DNA of 15,740 bases from Armatimonadota bacterium (GCA_014379275.1 JACMMA010000343.1:1-15740); one strand, 5' to 3'; positions 6,698 through 13,726 are shown, numbered from the stretch's first letter. A program made the numbers and translations. Notes: generated by a model not told the origin, from the letters alone.

Positions 6698-7735
6698 CTA
6701 CTGCGTGCGGAACAAGGACACGTACACCGGTTCGCCGTCGCGCTTGACGTACTGCCCGGCGAACCCGGACGCCGTCAGGGTTTCCAGCGCGGTCGCGGTT
6801 TTGCCGTGTCGCGCTACCGCTTTGCGCTTCGCTCCCGACAGACCGGCGGACGACGCACTGACGATGGTCGCCAGCGTGTCGCTCCGCTCGGCGCGGGCTT
6901 CGCGTAGCGCGTCGCGCAGTTCGGACAGGCTACCGATTCCCGCGAACGGTTCACCGTCGCCGTAGAGCGACCGCTTTTCTGCCCGTTCGACGCCGTGCGC
7001 TGCGATCCCGTAGGCGAACGCTGCGAGCGGCATCCAGATGTCGCGGAAGTACGCGGCATTGGGCGCAATCTCGACCCCGGCGAGCCGGTCGCCGACGAAG
7101 AACAACGCGCCGGTCTGCCTGTCCAGACACTCGAAGCGCGAACGGAACTGAGTGAGTGTCGCCCGTTGTTTGGTCAGGATCTGTTCGAGATGACCGCGTT
7201 TCGGCAGTCCGAACGACACGTTCAGTTCCTCAATCGCGCCCCAGAGTTGGTTGTAACCATTCTGCCCGATCTGCCCGAGCGCTGTGGCACGTAGCCCGAG
7301 CGGTAACACGAAGAACCACTGGTCGCGCCCTTCGAGCAAGCCGCCCTGCGCCGCCTGGACGCACCGGGCGTCCTTGAACCGCACGGTCTTCCCCGGCTCG
7401 ATCAGTGCCGAGCCACACAGCGCGTGGTTCTGCGCCCCGTGTTGGACGAACCCCATGTGGAGCGGCACGATGGCGAGACCGTCCGCATCCGCGGGGCAAG
7501 ACAGTTCCACGTCGCCGTACGTGTGGACCCGCTCCAGCCGGACACCGGCACCCGGCGCGACAAAGCCCGCGTGCTCCGCGCCGAAGACCGGAACCACGGT
7601 CATCGCGCCGGACGTTTGCGGCAACCCGATCCGCCACGGGGCGACGGTGTTCGCATCCATCGCGCCGTGGAGGGCGGCACAAAGCCGCGCCCACGCCGCG
7701 CCGAGTGTGTTTTCTTTGTTTAACGTGCCATCCAT
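6698..7735 (-). CDS. ARPP/DUF6569-like protein, partner of the VWA protein
   Basis: This 345-residue protein has no signal peptide or membrane segment. The ATG at 7735 follows AAGGAG by eight bases and overlaps the preceding gene by 16 bp, which indicates translational coupling. Residues about 85-245 resemble the ARPP (ARG and rhodanese-phosphatase-associated, DUF6569-like) domain. Evidence is GLAIVPL, then the QHGAQNHALCGSALI strand pair, RCVQAAQGG (residues 124-132), a QLWGAIEELN helix, and GALFFVGDRLAGVEIAP before DIWMPLAAFAYG. The biochemical role of that family is not settled to my knowledge. Residues about 270-345 are a separate tail that could be a small winged helix (KRKAVARHGKTATALETL, then DGEPVYVSLF). 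Part of this tail is encoded by the dispersed palindromic repeat. The family assignment is by eye and moderate. Confidence 0.7.
   Translation of the reverse strand: MDGTLNKENTLGAAWARLCAALHGAMDANTVAPWRIGLPQTSGAMTVVPVFGAEHAGFVAPGAGVRLERVHTYGDVELSCPADADGLAIVPLHMGFVQHGAQNHALCGSALIEPGKTVRFKDARCVQAAQGGLLEGRDQWFFVLPLGLRATALGQIGQNGYNQLWGAIEELNVSFGLPKRGHLEQILTKQRATLTQFRSRFECLDRQTGALFFVGDRLAGVEIAPNAAYFRDIWMPLAAFAYGIAAHGVERAEKRSLYGDGEPFAGIGSLSELRDALREARAERSDTLATIVSASSAGLSGAKRKAVARHGKTATALETLTASGFAGQYVKRDGEPVYVSLFRTQ
6827..6900 (-). repeat. Dispersed palindromic repeat, copy 2 (inside coding sequence)
   Basis: This copy is about 86 per cent identical by eye to 2917-2990 and has no gaps. It is in frame and encodes roughly residues 279-303 of the ARPP-like protein (ARAERSDTLATIVSASSAGL). 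The hairpin is degenerate here: 11 of 14 pairs are kept, one is a wobble and two are mismatched. Confidence 0.75.
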
Positions 7736-9123
7736 GGTGTCATCTCCTTGAGCCGTGTCAGTAGCGTGCTCTGCATCCAGCCCGTCATTCCTTCCGCGCC
7801 CTGCGGCGTGTAGAGCCATGCAAGGCGGAGCAGGTCGGGCAGTCCGCTTTCGTGCCAGAAGCGCAGTTCGGGCAGTTTCGGTGCCGGGCGGCGCATCGCC
7901 ATGTCGTCTGCGCCGGTGAACAGCGGCAGGCAAAGCAAAACCGGGGTGTCGATCCCGATCCCCGGCAAACTCGCCGCAACCCGGGCCAGGTCCCCGGCGT
8001 TTCGGTTCTCGTAACCGTCCGACAGCACGATGACCAGATCCGGCTTCGTTTCCAGCGCGTCCAGAAGCGCGGCGGAAAGATCCGTCTCGCCGCCCAGTGT
8101 CGGTAGGGAACCGATGATCTCGGTCTCATCAGTCGTGCCGAATACCGCGACCGGTTCCGCCGACACGCGGCAGAGTAACCGCCACAACGTCACTGCCGAC
8201 GCCGCGAGGCAGTATTCGCGCTCGCCGTACCCTTGCATGGAGGTCGACGTGTCGAACACCAGCGCGACTTTGAATCCGGGCGCGAAGCGCGGCGAGGCTT
8301 GCGCAAGTGCGGACAGCCCGTCGGCGAAACGTTGCGAAAGGTTCGGGGTCGGGGTCTGCCGGTACAGCGCGGTAAGTGCGCCGGTCACGGTCCCCCGGTC
8401 CGCCGCCGTGACGGTCGCCGGTCGCTCGAAGCGCGCCGCGAACGTTTCCCGCAACGTATCGCTTACGGCGTGATAGTCCGTGGCATCGCCTTCAGAACCG
8501 GCTGCCAGCCCGGCGACGAGCGGTTTCGCCGCGACCGGGTTGTGCGCATAGCGGAGCAGTTTCCCGCGCAGGTACTCCCACTGGCTTGTGTCGAAATCGT
8601 CCGCACCCGCGATGCGCACGCACGCCCGCAGAACGTCGCGTCCTAAAGCGTGTTCCAGGACGTCGACGACCGCCGGGCGGCGGCACGACCAGAGCGACGC
8701 GCGTGCCGGATGATTGAGTAGGAACCGGCACACGAGCCGGGAAACGCGTTTCCGATTGACGCGCTCCCGGCGCAGGGCGAGGAACACCTGTAGCGCGAGG
8801 TCGGCGGGAAGCAGACAGAGCGCGGCGGCGATGGCACCCTCGATCTCCGCCGACGCTTCCGTACCGGTCCCGGAAACCGCCGCGTCGTGGGCGAGCGTGA
8901 CGAACACGATGCGCGCCCGCGCGTGGTCGGCGATGTCGGGGAGGACCGCGAGCAGCGCGTAGCGGAGCGGGTCCGCGCCGAAAATCTCTTCGTGCCAGCC
9001 CCGGTCATCGAATTGTGCTGTGGTCGCGCCCGCCGCAAGGTGGAATGGTGCGGTAGCGGAGCGGAGATGTAGGATAAATGCGCGTAAGGTGTTGGGCGTA
9101 ATAGCGGTAAGCGTGGTCTCCAT
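7720..9123 (-). CDS. VWA-domain protein with helical N-terminus (TROVE/Ro60-like architecture)
   Basis: This 467-residue cytoplasmic protein starts at ATG 9123, with AAAGGA eleven bases upstream. The longer frame upstream runs through a repeat element and is not used. Residues about 1-275 are helical and rich in Ala, Leu and Arg. They include LRRERVNRKRVSRLVCRFLL and GRDVLRACVRIAGADDFDTS, resembling the HEAT-like ring of TROVE proteins. Residues about 284-440 are a von Willebrand A domain with an intact MIDAS metal site: DTSTS (Asp291, Ser293, Ser295), Thr347 in GGETDLS and Asp369 in LSDGYENR. Ro60/Rsr proteins with this layout bind misfolded or Y RNAs. RNA binding here is an inference from architecture only. 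The downstream ARPP-like gene overlaps it by 16 bp, so the two are probably made together. Confidence 0.8.
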   Translation of the reverse strand: METTLTAITPNTLRAFILHLRSATAPFHLAAGATTAQFDDRGWHEEIFGADPLRYALLAVLPDIADHARARIVFVTLAHDAAVSGTGTEASAEIEGAIAAALCLLPADLALQVFLALRRERVNRKRVSRLVCRFLLNHPARASLWSCRRPAVVDVLEHALGRDVLRACVRIAGADDFDTSQWEYLRGKLLRYAHNPVAAKPLVAGLAAGSEGDATDYHAVSDTLRETFAARFERPATVTAADRGTVTGALTALYRQTPTPNLSQRFADGLSALAQASPRFAPGFKVALVFDTSTSMQGYGEREYCLAASAVTLWRLLCRVSAEPVAVFGTTDETEIIGSLPTLGGETDLSAALLDALETKPDLVIVLSDGYENRNAGDLARVAASLPGIGIDTPVLLCLPLFTGADDMAMRRPAPKLPELRFWHESGLPDLLRLAWLYTPQGAEGMTGWMQSTLLTRLKEMTPWMAR

Positions 9124-9147
9124 TTCAATGGTGATCCTTTCGCTTGC

Positions 9148-9176
9148 TGTATCGCCGGAGTTTTCTGTTTTGTTAA
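9148..9176 (-). promoter_or_regulatory. Possible promoter of the VWA/ARPP unit
   Basis: On the minus strand TTAACA (9171-9176) and GATACA (9148-9153) are separated by 17 bp. The -35 box is five of six to consensus and the -10 box three of six. The predicted start leaves a leader of about 18 bases that just includes the ribosome binding site. Confidence 0.4.
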
Positions 9177-9203
9177 AAGGGTGTGTACAGATGCCGGGGT
9201 TCG

Positions 9204-9351
9204 GACGGTGAACCGTTCCGGTGGGAGCCTTCGGCTGTAGACCCTGCGGGTTACCGGAGGCGACACGCCATCTGCGCTTGCCAAACGACACCTGCAAGCC
9301 CCGACGCGAAGCGTCTACAGCCAAAGGCTCGCACCGGAACGGTTCACCGTC
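9204..9351. repeat. 148-bp inverted-repeat element between operons
   Basis: The 38-bp terminal arms 9204-9241 and 9314-9351 are complementary with only two mismatches. They open with GACGGTGAACCGTTCCGGTG and end with its complement CACCGGAACGGTTCACCGTC (one base altered further in). A 72-bp centre separates them, with weaker complementarity continuing inward. It fills most of the 251-base gap between the GH9-like gene and the VWA gene. It has no gene of its own and looks like a MITE or large REP/BIME-type element. Its hairpin could also end transcription of the GH9-like operon. Confidence 0.85.
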
Positions 9352-9374
9352 TGTTATCCTCGGAAATTTGCCGT

Positions 9375-11096
9375 TTACCTCGATTGTCGACGCGCCAATG
9401 CAGACAGCCATGCGCCCGCGTGCGAGATCCAATCTTCGTCGGTGAAAGAGGACGGGGCGTCGTTCACCTGTGTCGGCGGTACGTCGAACTTGAATTGCGC
9501 CCCGGTAGCGAAGCCGTTCCCGATGGCGCCCTTGATATTGAGCCAGCACCCCGCCGACCGCGCCCCGATGCCGTGTATCAGCGAGACGGGCATTGCGACG
9601 CCCGGTTCTATTTCGGTATCGAACAGCACCGACCCTTTGAGCGAATCGCGGGTAATGCCCGCGTTCAGGCCTGCGATCCACTGCACATTGCCGGTAAAAA
9701 CGTTTCGAAACGCGTCGTCATCGAACGACCTTTCGAACTCCCAGGCAAGTGCGGCGGCGAGTCCGTATGCGGCGTTCATCCCGTGCCATAGACCCGCAAA
9801 CCAGACCAATCCTTCGCCCTCGTACCAGCCCTGCGGCAACAGGTAGAACGGGTTGCGGGAGCACGCGGGCAGGAAATAGCCGTACGCGAAGTCGCGGACG
9901 CACTCGCGCCAGCGCGGCGCGTCCGGGTGATCGGGGTGCCGTTCGCTCAGATACAAGAGCGGCACGACCCAGTGCGGGAAGTGTCCGCCCGTGTCCGCCC
10001 CAGCGATCTTGCCTTCGAGGTTGTGACACCAGGCTTGTTCGATCAGGTCACCAGTCGCGAACGTTCGAAAATGCCCGTACAACCCGTCGTATTTCGCGGC
10101 GTCGGACGACGGCACCTGCCGCGCCATTACCTGTTCCGCGAGCGCGACAGCTTCGTCCAGAAAGTCGGGTTCGCCCGCCTGCACCAGCTCGGTCGCCGCC
10201 CACAGATGCTGCAACAGATCGCGGGTCATCCATTCGTCGGGAACCACGTAGTCGTCCGCCGCGCCGTGGAACTGCCGGTGAAAACCGTGTGCCCCGCACG
10301 GCTTCGCCCGCTCTCGCATAAACGCCATCGCCCGCACGGCGCGGTCTTTGTACTCGGATTTCTTGCCCGCGTGTGCGCCCGACAGGAGCCGCGCCGCCCG
10401 CGCCCAGCAGACGGCGGCTTTTGTCGTGTCGCTGCCCAAAACGACATCGTCATATTTCCACGACTGGTGCACAATCCCACCCGATTGGTCCGGCAGTTTT
10501 CCCGCCAAATCCTGCAGAATCGCCAGGTAGTCGCAACCGTTCAAAACTTGCTTCTCGACGCGGGCGCGTTCCTCCGGCGTGATCGCGGAAGCGGCGTGCT
10601 GTAACACGTCCAGGAATCCAACGATGTATGCGGCGTGACTGCTCGCCTCCATCCATTCCATGCCCGCATCGAACCATCCGACGCCGCCTCGCGCGAAGAT
10701 TTGGCGGCGTTCGGCTTGGTTCAGCCCGACGTGTTGCCAGGTTTTCCGCCAGAGCCAGTTGTCAGATACGAAGAATGACTTCTCGAACGGGAGGGTATCG
10801 GTAATCATTCGGTTTTCGATTTCGAAGACATACCTTCCGGATTCGTTCATGGCAGGTTGTAAGTCCGCGATCCACCAATGACTTTCCCAAATTGCGCCCC
10901 AATAGGTTACGGAGCAATCGATCGGCGATTCGTCCGACAGCAACCGATGCACGGGAATTTTCTCCCCAGTTCTGGGCAGCATTGAAGCGTTCCCGCGTAG
11001 GATCAGCCGTACCGGATCGCCCGCATCGTAGCCGATTTGGGAATATAAAACACCCATCGGGGATTTTCTAGTTTGGTTTCCGCTCGTGTTGCTCAT
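9375..11096 (-). CDS. GH9-like cytoplasmic glycoside hydrolase
   Basis: This 573-residue protein has no signal peptide. The ATG at 11096 follows GAAAGG by seven bases and is preferred to the upstream TTG at 11117. Residues about 15-110 look like the CelD_N-type immunoglobulin-like domain before GH9 barrels (LYSQIGYDAGDPVRLILRG). Residues about 125-573 are helical in the (alpha/alpha)6 style, with GGVGWFDAGMEW at 138-149, NPFYLLPQGWY and WIAGLNAG. The C-terminal FTDEDWISHAGAWLSALA block (Glu554) aligns with the GH9 acid-Glu region. In typical GH9 enzymes the first block reads DAGD, where the second Asp is the base; here it reads DAGM followed by Glu147. The substrate is therefore uncertain, and intracellular oligosaccharides are likely. 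It is probably co-transcribed with deoC 56 bases upstream. Confidence 0.65.
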   Translation of the reverse strand: MSNTSGNQTRKSPMGVLYSQIGYDAGDPVRLILRGNASMLPRTGEKIPVHRLLSDESPIDCSVTYWGAIWESHWWIADLQPAMNESGRYVFEIENRMITDTLPFEKSFFVSDNWLWRKTWQHVGLNQAERRQIFARGGVGWFDAGMEWMEASSHAAYIVGFLDVLQHAASAITPEERARVEKQVLNGCDYLAILQDLAGKLPDQSGGIVHQSWKYDDVVLGSDTTKAAVCWARAARLLSGAHAGKKSEYKDRAVRAMAFMRERAKPCGAHGFHRQFHGAADDYVVPDEWMTRDLLQHLWAATELVQAGEPDFLDEAVALAEQVMARQVPSSDAAKYDGLYGHFRTFATGDLIEQAWCHNLEGKIAGADTGGHFPHWVVPLLYLSERHPDHPDAPRWRECVRDFAYGYFLPACSRNPFYLLPQGWYEGEGLVWFAGLWHGMNAAYGLAAALAWEFERSFDDDAFRNVFTGNVQWIAGLNAGITRDSLKGSVLFDTEIEPGVAMPVSLIHGIGARSAGCWLNIKGAIGNGFATGAQFKFDVPPTQVNDAPSSFTDEDWISHAGAWLSALARRQSR

Positions 11097-11152
11097 TGGG
11101 TTGCCTTTCGTTAGCAAATTGTTATGACCATGCGCGGAGCAAGGGATACGAT

Positions 11153-11929
11153 CTAATACCCGCCCTTCCCGATTTCCCCGGACGGTGCCGCACTATTGCC
11201 CGGTGCGCCGTCGCCCGCCGCGACGCGCTTCTTGTATTCTTCGAGCACCGCTTTCGTCGCCGTCGCGCCGATCCGGGAGCAACCCAGGTCGCGGCACAGG
11301 ATCATCGCGTCCAGGTCGCGCACGCCGCCGGACGCTTTGACGCCGACTTTCTCCGACGTGTTCGCCCGCATCAGGCGCAGGTTCGCTTCAGTCGCGCCCT
11401 GATACGAGTATCTGCCGTCCGCACCTTTCACGAAGCCGAACCCGGTGCTGGTTTTCACCCAGTCCGCACCGACCCGCTCGCAGATCTCGCAGAGTCTGAT
11501 CTTATCCGCGTCCGCCGTCACATAGTCGGTCTCGAAAATCACCTTCACTTTCGCGCCGTGCTTATGGGCTTCGTCGGTGACTGCTCTGATGTCCGCCTCG
11601 ACATACGCGAAGTCGCCGCTGAGCACTTTTCCGATGTTGACGACCATGTCTACTTCCGTCGCGCCCTGTTCGCACGCGATCTGTGTTTCGTACCGCTTGA
11701 CTTCGGTGACATTGGAACCGTGCGGGAATCCGACCACGACGCATGTCTTGACGCCGGTCCCCGCGAGCATCTCGGCGCACAGCGTGACGGCGTATGGCTT
11801 GATGCAGACCGACGCCACTTTGTATTCGATGGCGGTCTGGATGCCGTCCCGCAATTCCTGGTCGGTCATGGTTGGGGCGAGCAGGGAATGATCGATCATC
11901 CCGGCGATTTCGTCGTACGTGTATTTCAT
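11153..11929 (-). CDS. deoC: Deoxyribose-phosphate aldolase
   Basis: This 258-residue protein starts at ATG 11929, nine bases after AAAGGA. It catalyses reversible cleavage of 2-deoxyribose-5-phosphate to glyceraldehyde-3-phosphate and acetaldehyde in the cytoplasm. Key residues of the class I aldolase are visible: Asp94 in TEVDMVVNIG, the Schiff-base Lys159 in DWVKTSTGF, and Lys198 in VGVKASGGVRD. The opening IDHSLLAPT and the VVGFPHG strand are typical. The C-terminal tail of about 28 residues after EEYKK is Gly/Ala-rich and looks disordered. The length is close to the bacterial norm. It lies 46 bases after the GntR-type gene and 56 before the GH9-like gene. That suggests one operon, with no other nucleoside-catabolism gene in view. 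Confidence 0.97.
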   Translation of the reverse strand: MKYTYDEIAGMIDHSLLAPTMTDQELRDGIQTAIEYKVASVCIKPYAVTLCAEMLAGTGVKTCVVVGFPHGSNVTEVKRYETQIACEQGATEVDMVVNIGKVLSGDFAYVEADIRAVTDEAHKHGAKVKVIFETDYVTADADKIRLCEICERVGADWVKTSTGFGFVKGADGRYSYQGATEANLRLMRANTSEKVGVKASGGVRDLDAMILCRDLGCSRIGATATKAVLEEYKKRVAAGDGAPGNSAAPSGEIGKGGY

Positions 11930-11975
11930 AACAGATTATCCTTTCGGGTAGCAGGAAGGTGCCACCCGCGTTTAT

Positions 11976-12758
11976 TCATCGTTCGCGGAGCGTTCCGACG
12001 GCGGGGCGTACCTGGGACGGATTTGTGATCGGCCCGAGGCGGTTTCGGAACTCGTAGGCGTCGCCCCGGTACAGGGTGCGCTCCCACCAGAGCGGAACAC
12101 CGCCCCCGATAAAGCCGACCGCATTCACCTGCAATGCCGCGTCGCCGGGCGCGGCTTGCAGGACCTCCGCCTCGGCGTTACCCAGAGAGACAGCGCGGAT
12201 AATTTCGTCCGCGCCCGCGACATGAAGGCGATAGCGCTCTGTGAGCAGGCTGTAGAGCGATTCGCCGACGTCGCTTCTTTGCAGACCGGGACAGTATCGC
12301 TCGCGCAAGTAGCGAAACTCCAGAATGACCGGCATCCCATCGGCGAGGCGTAGCCGCTCGATGTAAACGACGGTTTCGCCCGCGTCGAGTTGGAGTGCTT
12401 CGCGGACCGGTTCTTCTAAATCGCTCGTGAACACCGCGTGGAAAGCATGAACTTCGGTCGTGGGAACCATACCCGCCGCCGTCGCCTTCCCGGTGAACGA
12501 CACCAAAGAGCGCAGGTCGTAATCCAAAACCCCGGAGCGGACGAACGTACCGACGCCTTTACGGAACTCTAACAGCCCCTCGGAAACCAGACCGGCGAGC
12601 GCCTTATTGGCGGTCGCCCGGCTGATGCCGAACCGCTCGCCGATCTGCCGCTCGGTCAGGAACTGCTGCCCCGGCGCGAACGACCCGTCCCGGATCGCCG
12701 AGCGCAACCGGTCGGATGCTTGAAAGTAGATCGGGTCTCGGACAATCTGATCTGGCAT
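11976..12758 (-). CDS. GntR/HutC-family transcriptional regulator (UTRA domain)
   Basis: This 260-residue protein has a GntR winged helix at residues about 8-74 (IYFQASDRLRSAIRDG, then FLTERQIGERFGISRATANK and wing GVGTFVRSG). A UTRA effector domain follows at about 95-245 (VYIERLRLADGMPVILEFRY, then PLWWERTLYRGDAYEF). HutC-type proteins bind small sugar or amino-acid derivatives and repress adjacent catabolic genes. The ATG at 12758 is chosen because the wHTH starts directly after it and a good promoter lies just upstream. There is no Shine-Dalgarno, and the predicted transcript start leaves about six bases of leader. A palindrome at 12760-12772 covers that start, so self-repression is likely. 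It heads the deoC/GH9-like operon. Confidence 0.9.
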   Translation of the reverse strand: MPDQIVRDPIYFQASDRLRSAIRDGSFAPGQQFLTERQIGERFGISRATANKALAGLVSEGLLEFRKGVGTFVRSGVLDYDLRSLVSFTGKATAAGMVPTTEVHAFHAVFTSDLEEPVREALQLDAGETVVYIERLRLADGMPVILEFRYLRERYCPGLQRSDVGESLYSLLTERYRLHVAGADEIIRAVSLGNAEAEVLQAAPGDAALQVNAVGFIGGGVPLWWERTLYRGDAYEFRNRLGPITNPSQVRPAVGTLRER

Positions 12759-12759
12759 A

Positions 12760-12772
12760 GTGGCTAAGCCAC
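12760..12772. promoter_or_regulatory. Putative autoregulatory operator of the HutC-type regulator
   Basis: GTGGCT and AGCCAC form a perfect inverted repeat around one base. The site overlaps the edge of the -10 box and the predicted transcription start, two bases before the start codon. GntR-family operators are often short palindromes of this kind. Confidence 0.6.
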
Positions 12773-12799
12773 AGTATCGCTTTTGCCGCCGACTGTCAA
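12771..12799 (-). promoter_or_regulatory. Promoter of the HutC-type regulator/deoC operon
   Basis: On the minus strand a perfect TTGACA (12794-12799) is followed after 17 bp by TACTGT (12771-12776, three of six to the -10 consensus). The predicted start lies about six bases before the ATG at 12758, so translation may be leaderless. Confidence 0.6.
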
Positions 12800-12827
12800 C
12801 CGCACCCGCACTCAGGGGGGGCGCCAG

Positions 12828-12849
12828 GTCCTGCCGAAGCGGACAGGAC
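12828..12849. repeat. Hairpin at the edge of the IS cluster
   Basis: GTCCTG and CAGGAC pair on the outside and CCG with CGG on the inside, with one bulged A and an AAG loop. It marks the change from the regulator's upstream region to transposase-like coding sequence. It may belong to the decayed IS element. Confidence 0.4.
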
Positions 12850-13348
12850 GTTGGACTTTCAGGAAGACGCGCTTCTGGGAGGTGGAAAGGTTCTGCTACT
12901 GAATGTGCTCGACGAGTTTGCAGATGTGCAAACGAATTCACTCGCGGGTGGCTGGCTGTAGTCGTGGGCATGCAACGGCACGAGTTGTCGTCGATACTTT
13001 GACGGTTTTGTTTGGAGATCGGGGCAAGCCCACTTTCCTTCGGAGTGACAATGGCGGTGCGTTCATTGCAGACCGAGTTAAGGCTCTGCTAACGACTATA
13101 GGTTCAACACCGTTCTTTATCGAACCAGGGAAGCCTTGGCAAAATGGCTTTGTGGAGAGTTTCCATGGTCGGTTGCGGGACGAATTGATGGATCGAGAAG
13201 CATTTGCCTCGCTTCCCGAAGCGCGGGTTCGATTGGAGGCGCATCGGCGTTAGTATAATGAGGAGCGACCTCATTCGGCATTAAACTATCGTTCCCCTGC
13301 CGACTTCCGTGCCATTTGGGAGCGACAGCAAAAAGAGAAGAGCGAGAG
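12842..13348 (+). pseudogene. Decayed IS3-family transposase orfB (C-terminal integrase part)
   Basis: The sequence encodes the rve-type catalytic domain of an IS3-family transposase, but in three frames. TLDFQEDALLGGGKV and LNVLDEF carry the first catalytic Asp. NEFTRGWLAVVVGMQRH follows in a second frame. ARVVVDTLTVLFGDRG, LRSDNGGAF (second Asp) and NGFVESFHGRLRDE (Glu) follow in a third. An in-frame TAG at 13251-13253 then splits HRR from YNEERPHSALNYRSPADF. The first frame change is explained exactly by a 20-bp palindromic insertion at 12913-12935; the second lies around 12965-12985. The N-terminal half, orfA and both ends of the element are missing. It cannot make a working transposase. 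Confidence 0.85.
12913..12935. repeat. 20-bp palindromic micro-insertion in decayed IS3 orfB
   Basis: The palindrome GTTTGCA-GATG-TGCAAAC (12916-12933) is flanked by CGA direct repeats at 12913-12915 and 12933-12935. Removing one 20-bp unit restores the conserved reading NVLDEFTRGWLAVVVG. It is nearly the same sequence as the insertion at 13468-13492. Confidence 0.75.
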
Positions 13349-13438
13349 TGACCCATCCCCCAAAATCTGGTCCACCGTGAAGGTTTCAAACGGGTGTTTA
13401 CATAACGATGTGAATGCCCGCCAGGAAAGGACCAGAAG

Positions 13439-13726
13439 ATGCCTAAAAAGACGTTTACAGAGGAACAGATTTGCAGGTATGCAAATGTGATTGTTTCTGC
13501 GCTTCGCCAGGTCGAAGGCGGGGCCACCGTTGCCGATGTTTGTCGAAAAGTTGGCGTGACCGAGCAGACATTTTACCGATGGAAAAAGAAGTACGCAGGA
13601 GTTGGGATCGCCGAGTTACGCCGCTTGAAGCAACTGGAAGAGGAAAATCGCAAACTCAAGCAACTCGCAGCAGATCTTAGTCTAGATAAGCACATGCTTC
13701 AGGAAGCAATCACAAAAAAGCTTTGA
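13439..13726 (+). CDS. IS3-family transposase OrfA (helix-turn-helix and leucine zipper)
   Basis: This 95-residue protein binds the IS ends. It has a helix-turn-helix (VADVCRKVGVTEQTFYRWKK) and a coiled-coil zipper (LRRLKQLEEENRKLKQLAADL). The end, LDKHMLQEAITKKL, is typical of the group. Family members are usually about 87-88 residues. The extra seven residues come from an in-frame 21-bp palindromic insertion inside FTEEQI-VSALRQ. Translation probably starts at ATG 13439, after GGAAAGG at 13422-13430. OrfA ends in an overlap with orfB, as usual for programmed frameshifting. Confidence 0.9.
   Translation: MPKKTFTEEQICRYANVIVSALRQVEGGATVADVCRKVGVTEQTFYRWKKKYAGVGIAELRRLKQLEEENRKLKQLAADLSLDKHMLQEAITKKL
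13468..13492. repeat. 21-bp palindromic micro-insertion in IS3 orfA
   Basis: The palindrome ATTTGCA-GGTA-TGCAAAT (13469-13486) lies between GATT direct repeats at 13468-13471 and 13489-13492. Removing one 21-bp unit leaves TEEQIVSALRQ, the usual family sequence. Its core TTTGCAG...TGCAAA matches the insertion at 12916-12933 at 14 of 16 bases. Confidence 0.75.
13714..13720 (+). promoter_or_regulatory. Programmed -1 frameshift site of IS3 orfA/orfB
   Basis: A AAA AAG is in the correct phase: Lys-Lys in the orfA frame, with the orfB frame lying at -1. Slippage here would give the OrfAB fusion transposase, the standard expression mode of IS3 elements. Confidence 0.8.

Noticed and set aside
9124..9681. 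N-terminal extension of the VWA protein frame
   Set aside because: The extension reads through the inverted-repeat element and into the GH9-like gene; ATG 9123 has a ribosome binding site.
12903..13253. Separate 116-residue gene
   Set aside because: It is the third-frame piece of the decayed IS3 orfB, ending at a premature TAG with conserved sequence continuing beyond it.
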